Below are positions 18,201 through 27,126 of a DNA stretch of 64,000 nucleotides, piece by piece. The translations under genes were made by a program, and so were the position numbers. Source of the stretch: CAWFKW01 sp963816535 (GTDB lineage: Bacteria > Bacteroidota > Ignavibacteria > Tepidaquicellales > OLB5); assembly GCA_963816535.1 (NCBI GenBank), contig CAWFKW010000003.1, positions 1,426,001 to 1,490,000 on the forward strand, read 5' to 3'. Within the stretch, counting starts at the first letter, position 1. Each line of letters starts with the position of its first letter. The notes below the pieces were generated by a model. The model did no database searches. It had not been told where the DNA came from and saw only the letters and a list, made by a program, of their open reading frames with translations.

Positions 18201-18944
18201 AAAATCCGAGATATCTATTTTGTTACTCTTGGCTCTGCTGATTATATCGTTATAGGCGACAAAAAACTCATGGAAGTTCATCCTGCTTGCTTTTTTGATA
18301 TTCGGTACTATCAGGCTTCTAGCGCCGTCTTTCTTCTCGATGTCTATTGCCAGTCCCAGGTTCACATCCGCGCGCTTTACAACATACGGCGCGCCGTCTG
18401 AAAATGTGAACGCATTGTTCATAACGGGCATGCTCTCAACAGCTTTTACTATGGCCCACGCTATAATATGAGTAAACGATATTTTTCCGCCGCCGGTCTT
18501 TTTTAGGTTCTGGTTGATAATTCTCCGGTTCTCTTCAAGCACTTTCACGGGAACAGTTCTTAGTGAAGTTGCTGTCGGAACCGACAGGCTGGCGGTCATA
18601 TTCTCTATCACACGCTCGCCGGCGCCCCTTATTATTACAGTCTCGTCCCCATCGTGAAGCTGGGGATAAATTATGTAAGGCTGCGATACAGACTGAACTG
18701 TAGCAGTTGTCTTTTCGGTCTGTCTTAGAATGCCGGCATCTTTTCCGTTAGGCTTAATATTTAATGATGCAAACAGCTTCTGCCAGTCTTCGGCAACCGA
18801 GCCGGGATTATTGAGATAATCCTCCAGTAACTCCATTACAAACCAGGTGTTTACGCCAAATTCCGATAGTTTTTCCCGCTGTTCTATAGTTAGATCTTCT
18901 GCTCTCATGCCTGTTTTTTGTGAAATAATAGCAAAGTTAATCAA
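15264..18944 (-). CDS. kgd: Multifunctional 2-oxoglutarate dehydrogenase/decarboxylase (fused E2-E1)
   Basis: The 1226-aa protein joins a dihydrolipoyl succinyltransferase catalytic domain (about residues 85-340) to a thiamine-diphosphate E1 domain (about 375-1226), the architecture of Kgd/OdhA first described in Actinobacteria. E2 evidence is DHRIIQGAESG with catalytic His314; E1 evidence is GMAHRGRLN, HVIINNQIGFTT near 680, GDDPEA and YRRLGHNEADEPAFTQP. The N-terminal FGVNTWFVMELLEDYL is the usual E1 docking helix. No lipoyl domain is present, so the lipoyl carrier must come from another protein. It catalyses the TCA-cycle step from 2-oxoglutarate to succinyl-CoA. The start may be ATG at 18944 or the in-frame ATG at 18908. 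Confidence 0.93.
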   Translation of the reverse strand: MINFAIISQKTGMRAEDLTIEQREKLSEFGVNTWFVMELLEDYLNNPGSVAEDWQKLFASLNIKPNGKDAGILRQTEKTTATVQSVSQPYIIYPQLHDGDETVIIRGAGERVIENMTASLSVPTATSLRTVPVKVLEENRRIINQNLKKTGGGKISFTHIIAWAIVKAVESMPVMNNAFTFSDGAPYVVKRADVNLGLAIDIEKKDGARSLIVPNIKKASRMNFHEFFVAYNDIISRAKSNKIDISDFQGTTITLTNPGTIGTASSQPRLMIGQGAIIATGAIGYPAEYQAVTKDIIIQLGISKVMNISSTYDHRIIQGAESGIFLKRINELLIGEAGFYEQIFGDMEIPMMPVGWGIDKNPEDFAGINNIEEIEKQARAIQLINMFRVRGHLLANLDPLKHVAHYHPELDPATYGFTVWDYDREFITAGLAGLRTASLREILDILHKTYCEKIGVEYRHISDPEEKQWLQDRMEPNRNQPRYSGVEKKHILYKLIQAEGFEKFIDKKYLGHKRFSLEGSETIIPVIDCLLGLAADDGVDELVLGMAHRGRLNILANIIGKSLQAIFSEFEDITDEDSAQGSGDVKYHLGASGTYTTSDGSEIKVSVTSNPSHLEFVNPVVEGIVRAKQTIAGDTERNRIIPVILHGDAAIAGEGIVAETLNLSQLKGYSTGGTIHVIINNQIGFTTSPVDARSTVYASDVAKMVQAPIFHVNGDDPEATLLVTKLAYEFRMKFNKDVVVDVFSYRRLGHNEADEPAFTQPLLYKAIRKHPSVTTLYREKLIRDKVIAEDEEKAIEEEVYNFLDTGYERVKESSAPFKADLPLALTQEQVDTLRKHELPEITMQDLNKVVENITTLPEKFNLHPKLRKFIETRREFLTKDVLIDWSFAEALAFGTLLLEGIPVRLSGQDSARGTFSQRHIVLTDMETEKEIIPHNNIAPGIAEIEPLDSLLSEAAVLGFEFGYSIADPLTLVLWEAQFGDFANAAQVIIDNFIVSSHQKWSLPSNLAMLLPHGQEGQGPEHSSARLERFLTLCAENNITVSNPSTPAQYYYLLRSQGKYHNRRPLVVMTPKSLLRNPEAKSDKKEFIGGSYRVVIDDRSVYKDDVKRVIVTSGKFYYDLLKHRNEHKRNDVAIVRLERYYPYPSDEMKQTLRSYDKAKDVVWAQEEPYNMGALNYMELRLRRNLNEGQTLYTVSRKTSASPAPGSHKVFEDTQKQIVEEAFGEFEK

Positions 18945-19322
18945 AATATAGTTGAACTACACTTCAAAATATTTTCATTAAAATACACAATAGCTCCAAC
19001 AAATGTGCCGTTAACTTATTGTTTTAAGCAAACTTTGGGTTACTGTAAAATGAAATCCGGCCAAACTTGTTTCTGTTTTGACCGGATCCAATTAACTCTG
19101 CAGATGCAGACTATCACACTATTACTAAGGGTCAATTATTCACTTCAAGGGGTGTTACTTTCTATTAACATTACAAAGTTAGCTTACCGGTTGCGACTAT
19201 ACAATAAGCATTAGTATGAAAAAAATGTAGTTAAAAAAGCTACAACACCCTACCCCCTTTTTAGCCGCGAATCGGGCTTTTTGCCCCACTTACACGTTCA
19301 ACAGATCCAGCCGACTTACGGC
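18945..19322. other. Spacer with hairpin between sensor kinase and kgd
   Basis: Both flanking genes read on the minus strand, so this 378-base region holds the kinase's 3' end and the kgd leader. ATCCGGCCAAA (19055-19065) pairs with TTTGACCGGAT (19077-19087) with one mismatch, giving a plausible terminator or leader hairpin. A weaker TGTAG/CTACA pair lies near 19230. No gene was seen. Confidence 0.4.
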
Positions 19323-22300
19323 TTATATTCTGTGTTTGTAGACAAGGTCGCTGAAAGTAATATTTACCTTCAGGCCGTCTTCATTTATCATCTGCAGTTC
19401 GGCTTCAAGCTGCTCGGCAAGCGTGCGGATAAGCTTCATGCCAAGGGTACCAGGCTTCTCTTCGCCGCTGAGGCCGACACCGTTATCTTTCACAGTCAGA
19501 AGGTTTTTGCCGTCCCGCTGTTTGTGAAGCCGGATTTCGATCTCACCCTCATTATCTCCGGGGAAAGCATGCTTCAGGGAATTTGTTACAAGTTCGTTTA
19601 TTAACAATCCGCATGGCAGCGCAGTATCTATTCCAAAATGTATCTCGCTCACATCAACCGTGAGCTTCACTTTTCCTTCTTTCATCGAATAAGCATGGTA
19701 AAGATACAGGCACAGCTCGTTCACATAATCCCTGAAATTTATCCTGCTCAGGTCCCGCGTTTTATATAGCTGCTGGTGAATCAGCGCCATGGATCTAACC
19801 CGCTGCTCGCTTATCTTCAGATGTTCGATAGCCGTTTTATCAGTTACTGTTTCCGACTGCATCCTAAGCAGGCTTGAAACAACCTGCAGGTTATTTTTTA
19901 CCCTGTGATGAATTTCTTTCAGCATCAGTTCTTTTTCTTCAAGCGATCTTACCAGTTCCTGGTTTATCTGTTTCATTTCGGTAACATCGTGGGCGGTCCC
20001 TATGTAACCCGTAATTTTGCCGTCATCGCCGCGGGCTGCGTCTGTATAGAGGCGCACAAATCTTACCGAGCCGTCAGGGCGCAGAATCCTCCTTTCGGAT
20101 GTGGCGGGCTCTCCGGTTTCCCTCACTTTGTTAAAGCTCTCCTCAATTTCGCCGCGTTCGTCAGGGTGAAAAAGTTCAATCGCCGATTTAAAATCATACC
20201 CCGCGTCTTTTTTATTAATACCGCATATCCTAAGCAGTTCATCTGATAAATAAATGCAGCCTGTCGAGTTATCCATCTCCCAGCTTCCAATGTGCGCTAC
20301 AACCTGCGCGTTCTCCAGCTTCTCTTTGTTCTTTTTCAGCTCTTCTTCCGATTTAATTCTATGCTGCAGTTCGCTTTGCGCCTGTTGGTAAAGCAGCGCG
20401 TTTACTGTCGCCGCCGAGAGCTGCGTTGAAAGCGCCTGGAGCATATTCAGGTCATCGGGGCCGTACGAATTTTTCCTGTAGCTGAATACTGTGATTACCC
20501 CGATCACCCTGCTTTCTATCTTCATCGGCACCAGCATTGCTGAGCGGGAGACTATTTCTGAATCAGGAACATCCGACTGGAGTTTTCCTTCTTCGTCTAT
20601 AAGGAATTTTACAGAAAGCCTGTTGATAAAATCTATGTAGTCATTCAACATGAGCGGCTCGCCTGTGGCTATAACCCTGCTCTGGGTGCCTTCGCCCGCT
20701 GAGTTCGCAGGCATTGATGGCAGCTTTTCCGCGTCGATCTTTTGACCGCCCTGCCAGAACGATACGGGCTTTATCATTCCGGTTACTTCATCGTAGCTTG
20801 AGATCATCATAGCGTCGCAGGGCATTATCCTGCAGAGAATATGGTACACTTTCTCGTATATAACAGACGGTTCCAAAGCGCTGGTCAGCTGCATATATGA
20901 ATCGTACAGAAGGATGATCTCTTCGGTCCTTTTTTTAAGAGCCTCTTCTGCCTTGGTTCTTTCGGCAATTTCATTCTGCGCCTGCTGGTATAGCAGCGCG
21001 TTGGCCGTAGCCGCGGATATGTGCGATGAGATCGCCTCAAGTATTCTAAGGTCCTCGGCGCTATACGCGTCTTTTTTGCGGCTGAGTACCTGCAGAGTCC
21101 CAATAACCCTGCCTTCAAGCTTGAGAGGAATTATGATACCAGATGAATACAGGTCAGGCTTCGCTCCTGACCGCGGATTGCTTGTGCGCGTTATCTGGTA
21201 CCTGCTTTTTTTAAATTCGGCTTTGTAATTAAGAATAATCTTGGGTTTTCCCGACTTAATAACAGGGCTTTGGATGCCCTGTCCCTCGGGCGCCAGCGGG
21301 ATAAGAGGGAAATCAGAAAGGTCTATCTTGCCGCCATCGGCCCACACAGAAAGGCATTTTATCATGTTATCATTGCTGTTGTACGAAGATATTATCATCG
21401 AATCGCACGGCATCAGCTCCGATATTATATGATATATTTTATCGTATATCGCCGCCGGTTCGAGAGTGCTTGAGAGCTGTTTTTCAACCTCATACAAACG
21501 GCTGATTTCCCTGTTTCTGCGTTCAAGCTCTTCAACCGCTTTGTTCTTTTCGGTTACGTCGTTTATCAGAGCAATTATCGCTTCCTTTCCTTCATATTCT
21601 ATTACCCTTCTTATTACTTCAACCTTAGCTATTTCCCCGTTCTTTTTCCTGTGCGTCCATACGCCCGCATTATGCGGCAGGTTATGCTCGCCTTTTTTAT
21701 ATAATTCCTTTCGGTAATTTAAGTAAACTCCGGCCTCTTCTTTCGGCCTTATCTGCAATGTATCCATCTTCAAAAACTCATCGCGCGAATAACCGTAGTA
21801 TTTAACCGCTGATTCGTTTACAGCAAGTATCTTAAGCGATTCAAAATCATAAACCATCATGGGAACGGGGTTTTCTTCAAACAGCATTCTGAATTTCTTC
21901 TCGTTATCTTCCAATGCATCCTGCGCGGTCTTTGTTTCGGTAATATCAATGTGCATTACTACGGCGCCTTCTTTTCTCTTCCTGTTTATCGGCGTGGCAA
22001 GCATTCTGTGCCAGCTTTTGCGGCCGCCTGATTCGACGCTGTATTCCTCCGAGTAATCTTCAAGCTCGGTTCTTAAAAGTTTTCTTAACCCTGATACGGT
22101 CCGTTTTCCGTTTGACGAACCCTTCCCGCTTAACGCGCCGATAGCTTTCAGGTAATTACTCCCAATCCCAAGCGAAGAGCCGAAATACGGATTGCCGCCT
22201 TTATATTTTTCCCAGACCCGGTTAACGCTTATTATATTTCCGCCTTTATCAAGAAGCGCCACAGGAGCGGGAAGAGTGTTCTGAATTGAAAGGAGGAGGT

Positions 22301-22853
22301 TAAGATATTCATTTTGGAGGTTGTAACTTCTTGTAAGCTCTTCCTGGGTGTTCCTGCTGAACGTTACATCTCTAACACTGCCTATTATTGTTATTGGATT
22401 CCCTTTGGCGTCATAAAACACAGTGTGGCGGTCAACAACCCATTTCGCTTCGTCATTCCTGAAAACTATCCTGTATTCAACGCGGAAATTCTTTGAGCCT
22501 TTTCCTTTTTTCGAAATGATCTCCCTGACATGTTTGCCGAGCCATGCCCTATCATGCGGGTGAATCTTGGTTCTTAAAAATGATACGGTTTTTTTCAGAA
22601 ATGTTTTGGCGGGGATTCCAAAAACCGGCAGGCACGAAGGACTGACATAAACATACCTCCGGCTTTTTGCATCAAGCTGGTAAATAACGTCATGCGAATT
22701 TTCGATGAAGCGCGTGAAATCTTCCGCGCGCGCTTTCAGCTCCGCTTCTTTTGATCCTGCATCTTTTAATAACAGGTACGCTTTTTTCAGCTTCAGTTCA
22801 AGATCCTTAATTTGCCGTAAGAGCTTCTCTGCGGCTGATGTTTTTTTGGCCAT
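19323..22853 (-). CDS. PAS/GAF sensor histidine kinase (HisKA_2 type)
   Basis: This 1176-aa cytosolic kinase starts with a Lys/Leu-rich coiled coil (1-45), followed by PAS domains at about 45-170, 190-310 and 320-440, two GAF domains at about 455-620 and 645-840, a fourth PAS at about 865-985, then the HisKA_2 motif EIHHRVKNNLQVV starting at residue 980 and a HATPase domain with NELVTNSLKHAF near 1090. The two GAF segments are near duplicates (IYDKIYHII..MPCDSMIISSY against IYEKVYHIL..MPCDAMMISSY). No transmembrane segment or receiver domain is present and no response regulator lies next to it. HisKA_2 kinases with many PAS/GAF modules usually sense small ligands, redox state or light. It is preceded by a 580-base spacer. 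Confidence 0.88.
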   Translation of the reverse strand: MAKKTSAAEKLLRQIKDLELKLKKAYLLLKDAGSKEAELKARAEDFTRFIENSHDVIYQLDAKSRRYVYVSPSCLPVFGIPAKTFLKKTVSFLRTKIHPHDRAWLGKHVREIISKKGKGSKNFRVEYRIVFRNDEAKWVVDRHTVFYDAKGNPITIIGSVRDVTFSRNTQEELTRSYNLQNEYLNLLLSIQNTLPAPVALLDKGGNIISVNRVWEKYKGGNPYFGSSLGIGSNYLKAIGALSGKGSSNGKRTVSGLRKLLRTELEDYSEEYSVESGGRKSWHRMLATPINRKRKEGAVVMHIDITETKTAQDALEDNEKKFRMLFEENPVPMMVYDFESLKILAVNESAVKYYGYSRDEFLKMDTLQIRPKEEAGVYLNYRKELYKKGEHNLPHNAGVWTHRKKNGEIAKVEVIRRVIEYEGKEAIIALINDVTEKNKAVEELERRNREISRLYEVEKQLSSTLEPAAIYDKIYHIISELMPCDSMIISSYNSNDNMIKCLSVWADGGKIDLSDFPLIPLAPEGQGIQSPVIKSGKPKIILNYKAEFKKSRYQITRTSNPRSGAKPDLYSSGIIIPLKLEGRVIGTLQVLSRKKDAYSAEDLRILEAISSHISAATANALLYQQAQNEIAERTKAEEALKKRTEEIILLYDSYMQLTSALEPSVIYEKVYHILCRIMPCDAMMISSYDEVTGMIKPVSFWQGGQKIDAEKLPSMPANSAGEGTQSRVIATGEPLMLNDYIDFINRLSVKFLIDEEGKLQSDVPDSEIVSRSAMLVPMKIESRVIGVITVFSYRKNSYGPDDLNMLQALSTQLSAATVNALLYQQAQSELQHRIKSEEELKKNKEKLENAQVVAHIGSWEMDNSTGCIYLSDELLRICGINKKDAGYDFKSAIELFHPDERGEIEESFNKVRETGEPATSERRILRPDGSVRFVRLYTDAARGDDGKITGYIGTAHDVTEMKQINQELVRSLEEKELMLKEIHHRVKNNLQVVSSLLRMQSETVTDKTAIEHLKISEQRVRSMALIHQQLYKTRDLSRINFRDYVNELCLYLYHAYSMKEGKVKLTVDVSEIHFGIDTALPCGLLINELVTNSLKHAFPGDNEGEIEIRLHKQRDGKNLLTVKDNGVGLSGEEKPGTLGMKLIRTLAEQLEAELQMINEDGLKVNITFSDLVYKHRI

Positions 22854-23438
22854 GAATATGCGTTATTGGAGAGCAAAAAGTTTCTGAATCTGCCGATTCC
22901 CGTGCGGCAGCAGTGTGTTCTTAACCGGTAAATTACAAATCGCGGGCGTGAATATCACGTGTAATTTCAATATATACGATTGCACATATGCGAATGCACG
23001 ACTTTTCAAAATTTATCTCTAAAACTGTCTTTTAGTATCGTTTTCACCATCATTTGACGCAGATTAACCACGTTTAACCGCATTCAAGCGTTGTATTTAC
23101 AATAATTACATAAAAAAGTAAAACCTTTTCCGTGCGATAGATTCAGCGAATACGTGCGAAAATGAAATTTCTGTTGATTTTGAATTGGAATCGCAATTAT
23201 TCTTTCCATAATTTTTCTCATTTTTCACTTTTAGAACGGAATTTGTCAAATGCATCAAATTAAATCAAATGCAATATAATACATATGTTTTGGTTAGTCA
23301 AGATATAATGACGTATAGTCTAATAAGCTGGAAAGCTTAGATATGCGTTGAAAAACCTGAAAAAATGGATTAAGTTAGCTCAAACCAGTTTATTGTATTT
23401 GTTCGTTTAAATAAATTTTATGTAATTTATTTACGGTG
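22854..23438. other. AT-rich divergent promoter region
   Basis: This 585-base spacer separates the minus-strand kinase from the plus-strand propeller operon. It is very AT-rich from 23040 on. A TATAAT box at 23304-23309 has no good -35 element, and CTAATAAGCT/AGCTTAG forms a weak hairpin near 23325. I see no gene or RNA. Confidence 0.4.
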
Positions 23439-25172
23439 ATGAACCCTGATAAAAAAATAATCTTTGCGGCTCCTTCGATTGACCGATCATCAACTTCCAA
23501 AAGCCTTGTCCGATTTAATATTCGTTTAATTAAAGTATTGGTTTTTATTTTTTTCGTCTCACTTCTGACGTTTGACGTTTCACATGTTTACGCCCAACAG
23601 CCTACCCAAGAGTGGGTACAGCGTTTTAGCGGCAACGGGAATGCAAGCGGGCTATCTGTTAAACTGGATTCCATGGGCAATGTGTACGTCCTAATGAAAC
23701 TATCTTCAGATACTAGTTCTGGAAATTTTGGATTGAATAAATATTTATCAACTGGCAATCTTTTATGGAGCAGAAACTATAATGGATCCGGAAATACAAA
23801 TGATGCCCCTAAAGCATTTGTGGTAACAAAAGCAGGGGATATTTACATAACCGGTACAAGCGATATAAATTTGGTAAGTAGAATTACCACTGTGAAATAC
23901 AACAATTATGGGGCGCTTCAATGGGCAAAGGTTTATGATGGAGGGGGCCCGGGAGATGGGGTTTATGACATAGCTCTTGATAAAAATGACAATGTAATAA
24001 TCGCAGGAGGCTCGCAAATAAGCGGTTCATTATCGATTGCGCTTACCATAAAATACAATCCCAGCGGCGATAGTATGTGGGTTAAAAAGTTTACGGGATT
24101 AGGACAGATTTATAGTGTAAATTCAAAATCAATAACAGATGATTCAAATAATATTTATACTGCCGGATATGTTCAAGGCGACTATTTAATAATAAAATAT
24201 AATACGAATGGTAATTTACAATGGTATACAACGTATGATAGCCCCCAACATTATAATGATGCTGTACATTGTTTAGCAATGGATAATATTAGAAATGTAT
24301 ATGTGGTTGGAACTACATTTGTTCCTTCGAATCAGGCAAACAATACTTTATTAAAAATAAGTAGTGGAGGAATAATTCAATGGTCAAGGATTTTTTCCGG
24401 AATTATTAGCGGTAATGGACATTGCGGCGAGCCGGCTGGTATCGTTGTAACGCCTGATGGTAATTCGATATTCTATACAACTTCTTGCGATAATGGTTCA
24501 AGTTATGAAATAGTGACGCTGAAATATGATTCAACCGGCGATTCGCTTTGGGTAAGAAGATATGGCGGCGGAATAAACTATTCAGAGGGTAACGACCCTG
24601 CAGCAATAAAATTTGACATATATGGCAGCGTTTATATTGCAGGTATCGGATACAATTTAACTTCCGGTAATGATTACGTAACTATTAAATATTTGTCTAA
24701 CGGAATGCAGCAATGGCTGGCCACATATAACGGCCCCCTCTCAAATTCTGATGATGGAGCCTCTGATATAGTTATTGATACTGCCCTAAATGTCTACGTA
24801 ACAGGTACAAGCAGCCGTCAGAATACACCTCAATACCTCATAGACGCAGCAACAATCAAATATAACCAACCAATAGGGATATTAAATAACTCTAACAACC
24901 TGCCGGGAACATATAGACTCTTCCAAAACTATCCCAACCCGTTTAATCCAACCACTGTTATAACTTACGAGCTTCCACGTATGAGCAGGATCTCTCTTTG
25001 CGTATATAATACTTTGGGGCAGTTGGTCAGAGAGTTGGTTAACTCCGTGCAAAACGCAGGGTATTACAGCATAGCTATAAACATGAAAGACTTGGCTTCA
25101 GGCGTGTATTTTTATCAACTGGTATCAGACGGAAACATAATCGATACCAAAAAACTTGCGCTGATAAAGTGA
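23436..25172 (+). CDS. Secreted beta-propeller (SBBP) protein with T9SS sorting domain, copy 1
   Basis: The product is 578 aa (GTG at 23436, more likely ATG at 23439). After a long basic head it has a signal peptide ending VYAQQ, then propeller repeats of about 55 residues with the pattern TVKYN..G..QW...Y.G....D.A..I..D..GNVYVTG, as in SBBP proteins. The last 80 residues are a type A T9SS tail: LFQNYPNPFNPTTVITYELP, a VYNTLGQLVREL strand, GVYFYQLV and a basic end. It should be exported by T9SS and attached to or released from the surface. Its stop overlaps the next start (TGATG), so the three propeller genes form an operon. The C-terminal coding DNA is nearly identical to copy 2. Confidence 0.85.
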   Translation: MMNPDKKIIFAAPSIDRSSTSKSLVRFNIRLIKVLVFIFFVSLLTFDVSHVYAQQPTQEWVQRFSGNGNASGLSVKLDSMGNVYVLMKLSSDTSSGNFGLNKYLSTGNLLWSRNYNGSGNTNDAPKAFVVTKAGDIYITGTSDINLVSRITTVKYNNYGALQWAKVYDGGGPGDGVYDIALDKNDNVIIAGGSQISGSLSIALTIKYNPSGDSMWVKKFTGLGQIYSVNSKSITDDSNNIYTAGYVQGDYLIIKYNTNGNLQWYTTYDSPQHYNDAVHCLAMDNIRNVYVVGTTFVPSNQANNTLLKISSGGIIQWSRIFSGIISGNGHCGEPAGIVVTPDGNSIFYTTSCDNGSSYEIVTLKYDSTGDSLWVRRYGGGINYSEGNDPAAIKFDIYGSVYIAGIGYNLTSGNDYVTIKYLSNGMQQWLATYNGPLSNSDDGASDIVIDTALNVYVTGTSSRQNTPQYLIDAATIKYNQPIGILNNSNNLPGTYRLFQNYPNPFNPTTVITYELPRMSRISLCVYNTLGQLVRELVNSVQNAGYYSIAINMKDLASGVYFYQLVSDGNIIDTKKLALIK

Positions 25173-26830
25173 TGAAAAGATCATTTGTAATATTTGCTTT
25201 CTGTTTTTTCGTCTCACGTCTGCCGTTTGACGTTTCACATCTTTACACTCAGTTTACAACCCGGCTTGACGGGCAGCCAACGCAGGAGTGGGTGCGCCGA
25301 TATACCGATACATCCTCCGCGCAATGGTCGGCTTCATCAGTCAAAATGGACAGCTTAGGATTCATATATGTCCTAGGAGAGACTCAAAATGACTTCGGGT
25401 TTCTGAAATATAACTCATCGGGAAATTTATTGTTTGTTGCTTATTATTGGCCGGGAGGTTATGCTTCCGGCGGTGGAAGTTACATGGACGTTTCAGCGAG
25501 TGGTGATGTCTATATAACGGGCTTGGTTCAAACAAATTTCATCGAGTGGATGTATACTGTAAAATTTAATTCTAATGGAGTATTTCAATGGGGCAGATTA
25601 TACAGCCCCGATAATGACGATGCCCCAAGTGATTTAAAAATAGACAAAGCTGGAAACGTTATAATTGTTGGCGGTTCGTTAATTGGCAACCAAAATTACT
25701 GCATCACACTAAAATATAACCCGAACGGGGATACAGTATGGACAAGACATTTTAATAATGGGCAGACCGACGGCGCTATGGAAAAGGTCATAACAGATAG
25801 TTTGAATAATATCTATGCCTTGGGATACTTAGGGACGCCCGGAGATTGTTTAATAATGAAATACTCACCGCAGGGGAATATGGATTGGTTCACAACGTTT
25901 ACAATGGATTCATCAAATACTAACATAGGTCAGGGTATTGCACTGGATATATACGGAAACTTATATGTTACAGGAACCGCGAGTGTGCCATTTGCAGCAT
26001 TGGATAATTACCTTCTTAAATTGAATAATTCCGGCTCAGTTTTATGGAACAGGGTTTATTCGGGAGTGTTAGGAGTTAGCGGCGGATGTGAATTACCCAC
26101 AGGGCCAAGCATTACCTCCGACGGGAATTCCATATATTACGTTACAGATTGCGACGCGCAGGGTGGCGCTGTGTTTGTAACATTAAAGTATAATTCTAGT
26201 GGTGATTCCATCTGGACAAGAACTTATCCATGGGGTGGCGGCGCCGGGATACCCGTTGGCGACCCAACTACCTTGAAACTGGACAGGCTTGGGAATTGCT
26301 ATATAACAGGGTATGCACATTACACAAATACAGGAAACGACTTTGTTACTATTAAATATTTACCAAATGGGTCGCAGCAATGGGTTGCAACATATAGCGG
26401 TGAGGTTACAAATGGAGGCGATGGGGCTAACGATATATTTATTGATACAAGTTTAAACGTTTATGTAACAGGCCGCAGCCCGAATTTATACAATGGATAT
26501 GATGCAGTTACTATCAAATACAGCCAACTGAACGGGATAATCTCTAACATTAATAATATACCCAGAGAATATAAGCTAAATCAAAACTATCCCAATCCGT
26601 TTAATCCAACCACTGTTATAACCTATGAGCTTCCACGAATGAGCAGGATCTCTCTTTGCGTTTATAATACTTTGGGGCAGTTGGTTAGAACGCTGGTTAA
26701 CTCCGAGCAAAACGCAGGGTATTACAGCATAGCTATAAACATGAAAGACTTGGCTTCAGGCGTGTATTTTTATCAACTGGTATCCGACGGAAACATAATC
26801 GATACCAAAAAACTTGCGCTGATAAAATAA
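25169..26830 (+). CDS. Secreted beta-propeller protein with T9SS sorting domain, copy 2
   Basis: A 553-aa paralogue of the preceding gene; translation probably begins at ATG 25172, overlapping the upstream stop, rather than GTG 25169. It has a signal peptide (SFVIFAFCFFVSRL), the shared QPTQEWVRRY stretch that opens the mature protein, six or more SBBP-like repeats (TVKFN..GVFQWGRLYS and similar) and the same T9SS tail, NYPNPFNPTTVITYELP to KKLALIK. Compared with copy 1 the propeller part has diverged strongly, while the last 250 bases are almost the same, which suggests gene conversion. Its stop (TAA) overlaps the ATG of copy 3. Confidence 0.85.
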   Translation: MMKRSFVIFAFCFFVSRLPFDVSHLYTQFTTRLDGQPTQEWVRRYTDTSSAQWSASSVKMDSLGFIYVLGETQNDFGFLKYNSSGNLLFVAYYWPGGYASGGGSYMDVSASGDVYITGLVQTNFIEWMYTVKFNSNGVFQWGRLYSPDNDDAPSDLKIDKAGNVIIVGGSLIGNQNYCITLKYNPNGDTVWTRHFNNGQTDGAMEKVITDSLNNIYALGYLGTPGDCLIMKYSPQGNMDWFTTFTMDSSNTNIGQGIALDIYGNLYVTGTASVPFAALDNYLLKLNNSGSVLWNRVYSGVLGVSGGCELPTGPSITSDGNSIYYVTDCDAQGGAVFVTLKYNSSGDSIWTRTYPWGGGAGIPVGDPTTLKLDRLGNCYITGYAHYTNTGNDFVTIKYLPNGSQQWVATYSGEVTNGGDGANDIFIDTSLNVYVTGRSPNLYNGYDAVTIKYSQLNGIISNINNIPREYKLNQNYPNPFNPTTVITYELPRMSRISLCVYNTLGQLVRTLVNSEQNAGYYSIAINMKDLASGVYFYQLVSDGNIIDTKKLALIK

Positions 26831-27099
26831 TGAAGAAACCGCTCATAATATTTGTTTTCTGTTTTTTCGTCTCGGGTCTTGCGTTTGACGTTTCACATGT
26901 TTACTCTCAGCAGCCTACACAGGAGTGGGTTGCAAGGTATACCGGACCGAGCAATGATAGTTACGGCCCATTTTTGCAGGTTGATAAATTAGGCAACAGC
27001 TATATAGCCGGAACGCATGTAATAGGTCAATACCCAAATGATTCTATCTGCATACTCTGCGTTAAATATAGTACCGCTGGTGTGCAGTTATGGGCGAAC
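26830..27099 (+). pseudogene. 5' fragment of propeller protein copy 3, cut by IS3 element
   Basis: These 90 codons carry the start, a signal peptide (PLIIFVFCFFVSGLAF), the mature start YSQQPTQEWVARY and the first propeller repeat, ending at GVQLWAN. The IS begins at 27100, and the fused reading frame then stops within the element at 27150. Joining codon 90 to base 28391 restores WANLYRYPG, which matches the paralogues (WGRLYSP in copy 2), in frame. The intact gene would have been about 550 aa. The truncated product lacks the T9SS tail, so it is unlikely to reach the surface. Confidence 0.85.
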
Positions 27100-27126
27100 T
27101 GGTATAACCCCGAAAAAATGGACAAA

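Noticed and set aside
23304..23309. TATAAT box before the propeller operon
   Set aside because: No -35 match at 16-18 bases and the area is very AT-rich, so it is not distinguishable from chance.
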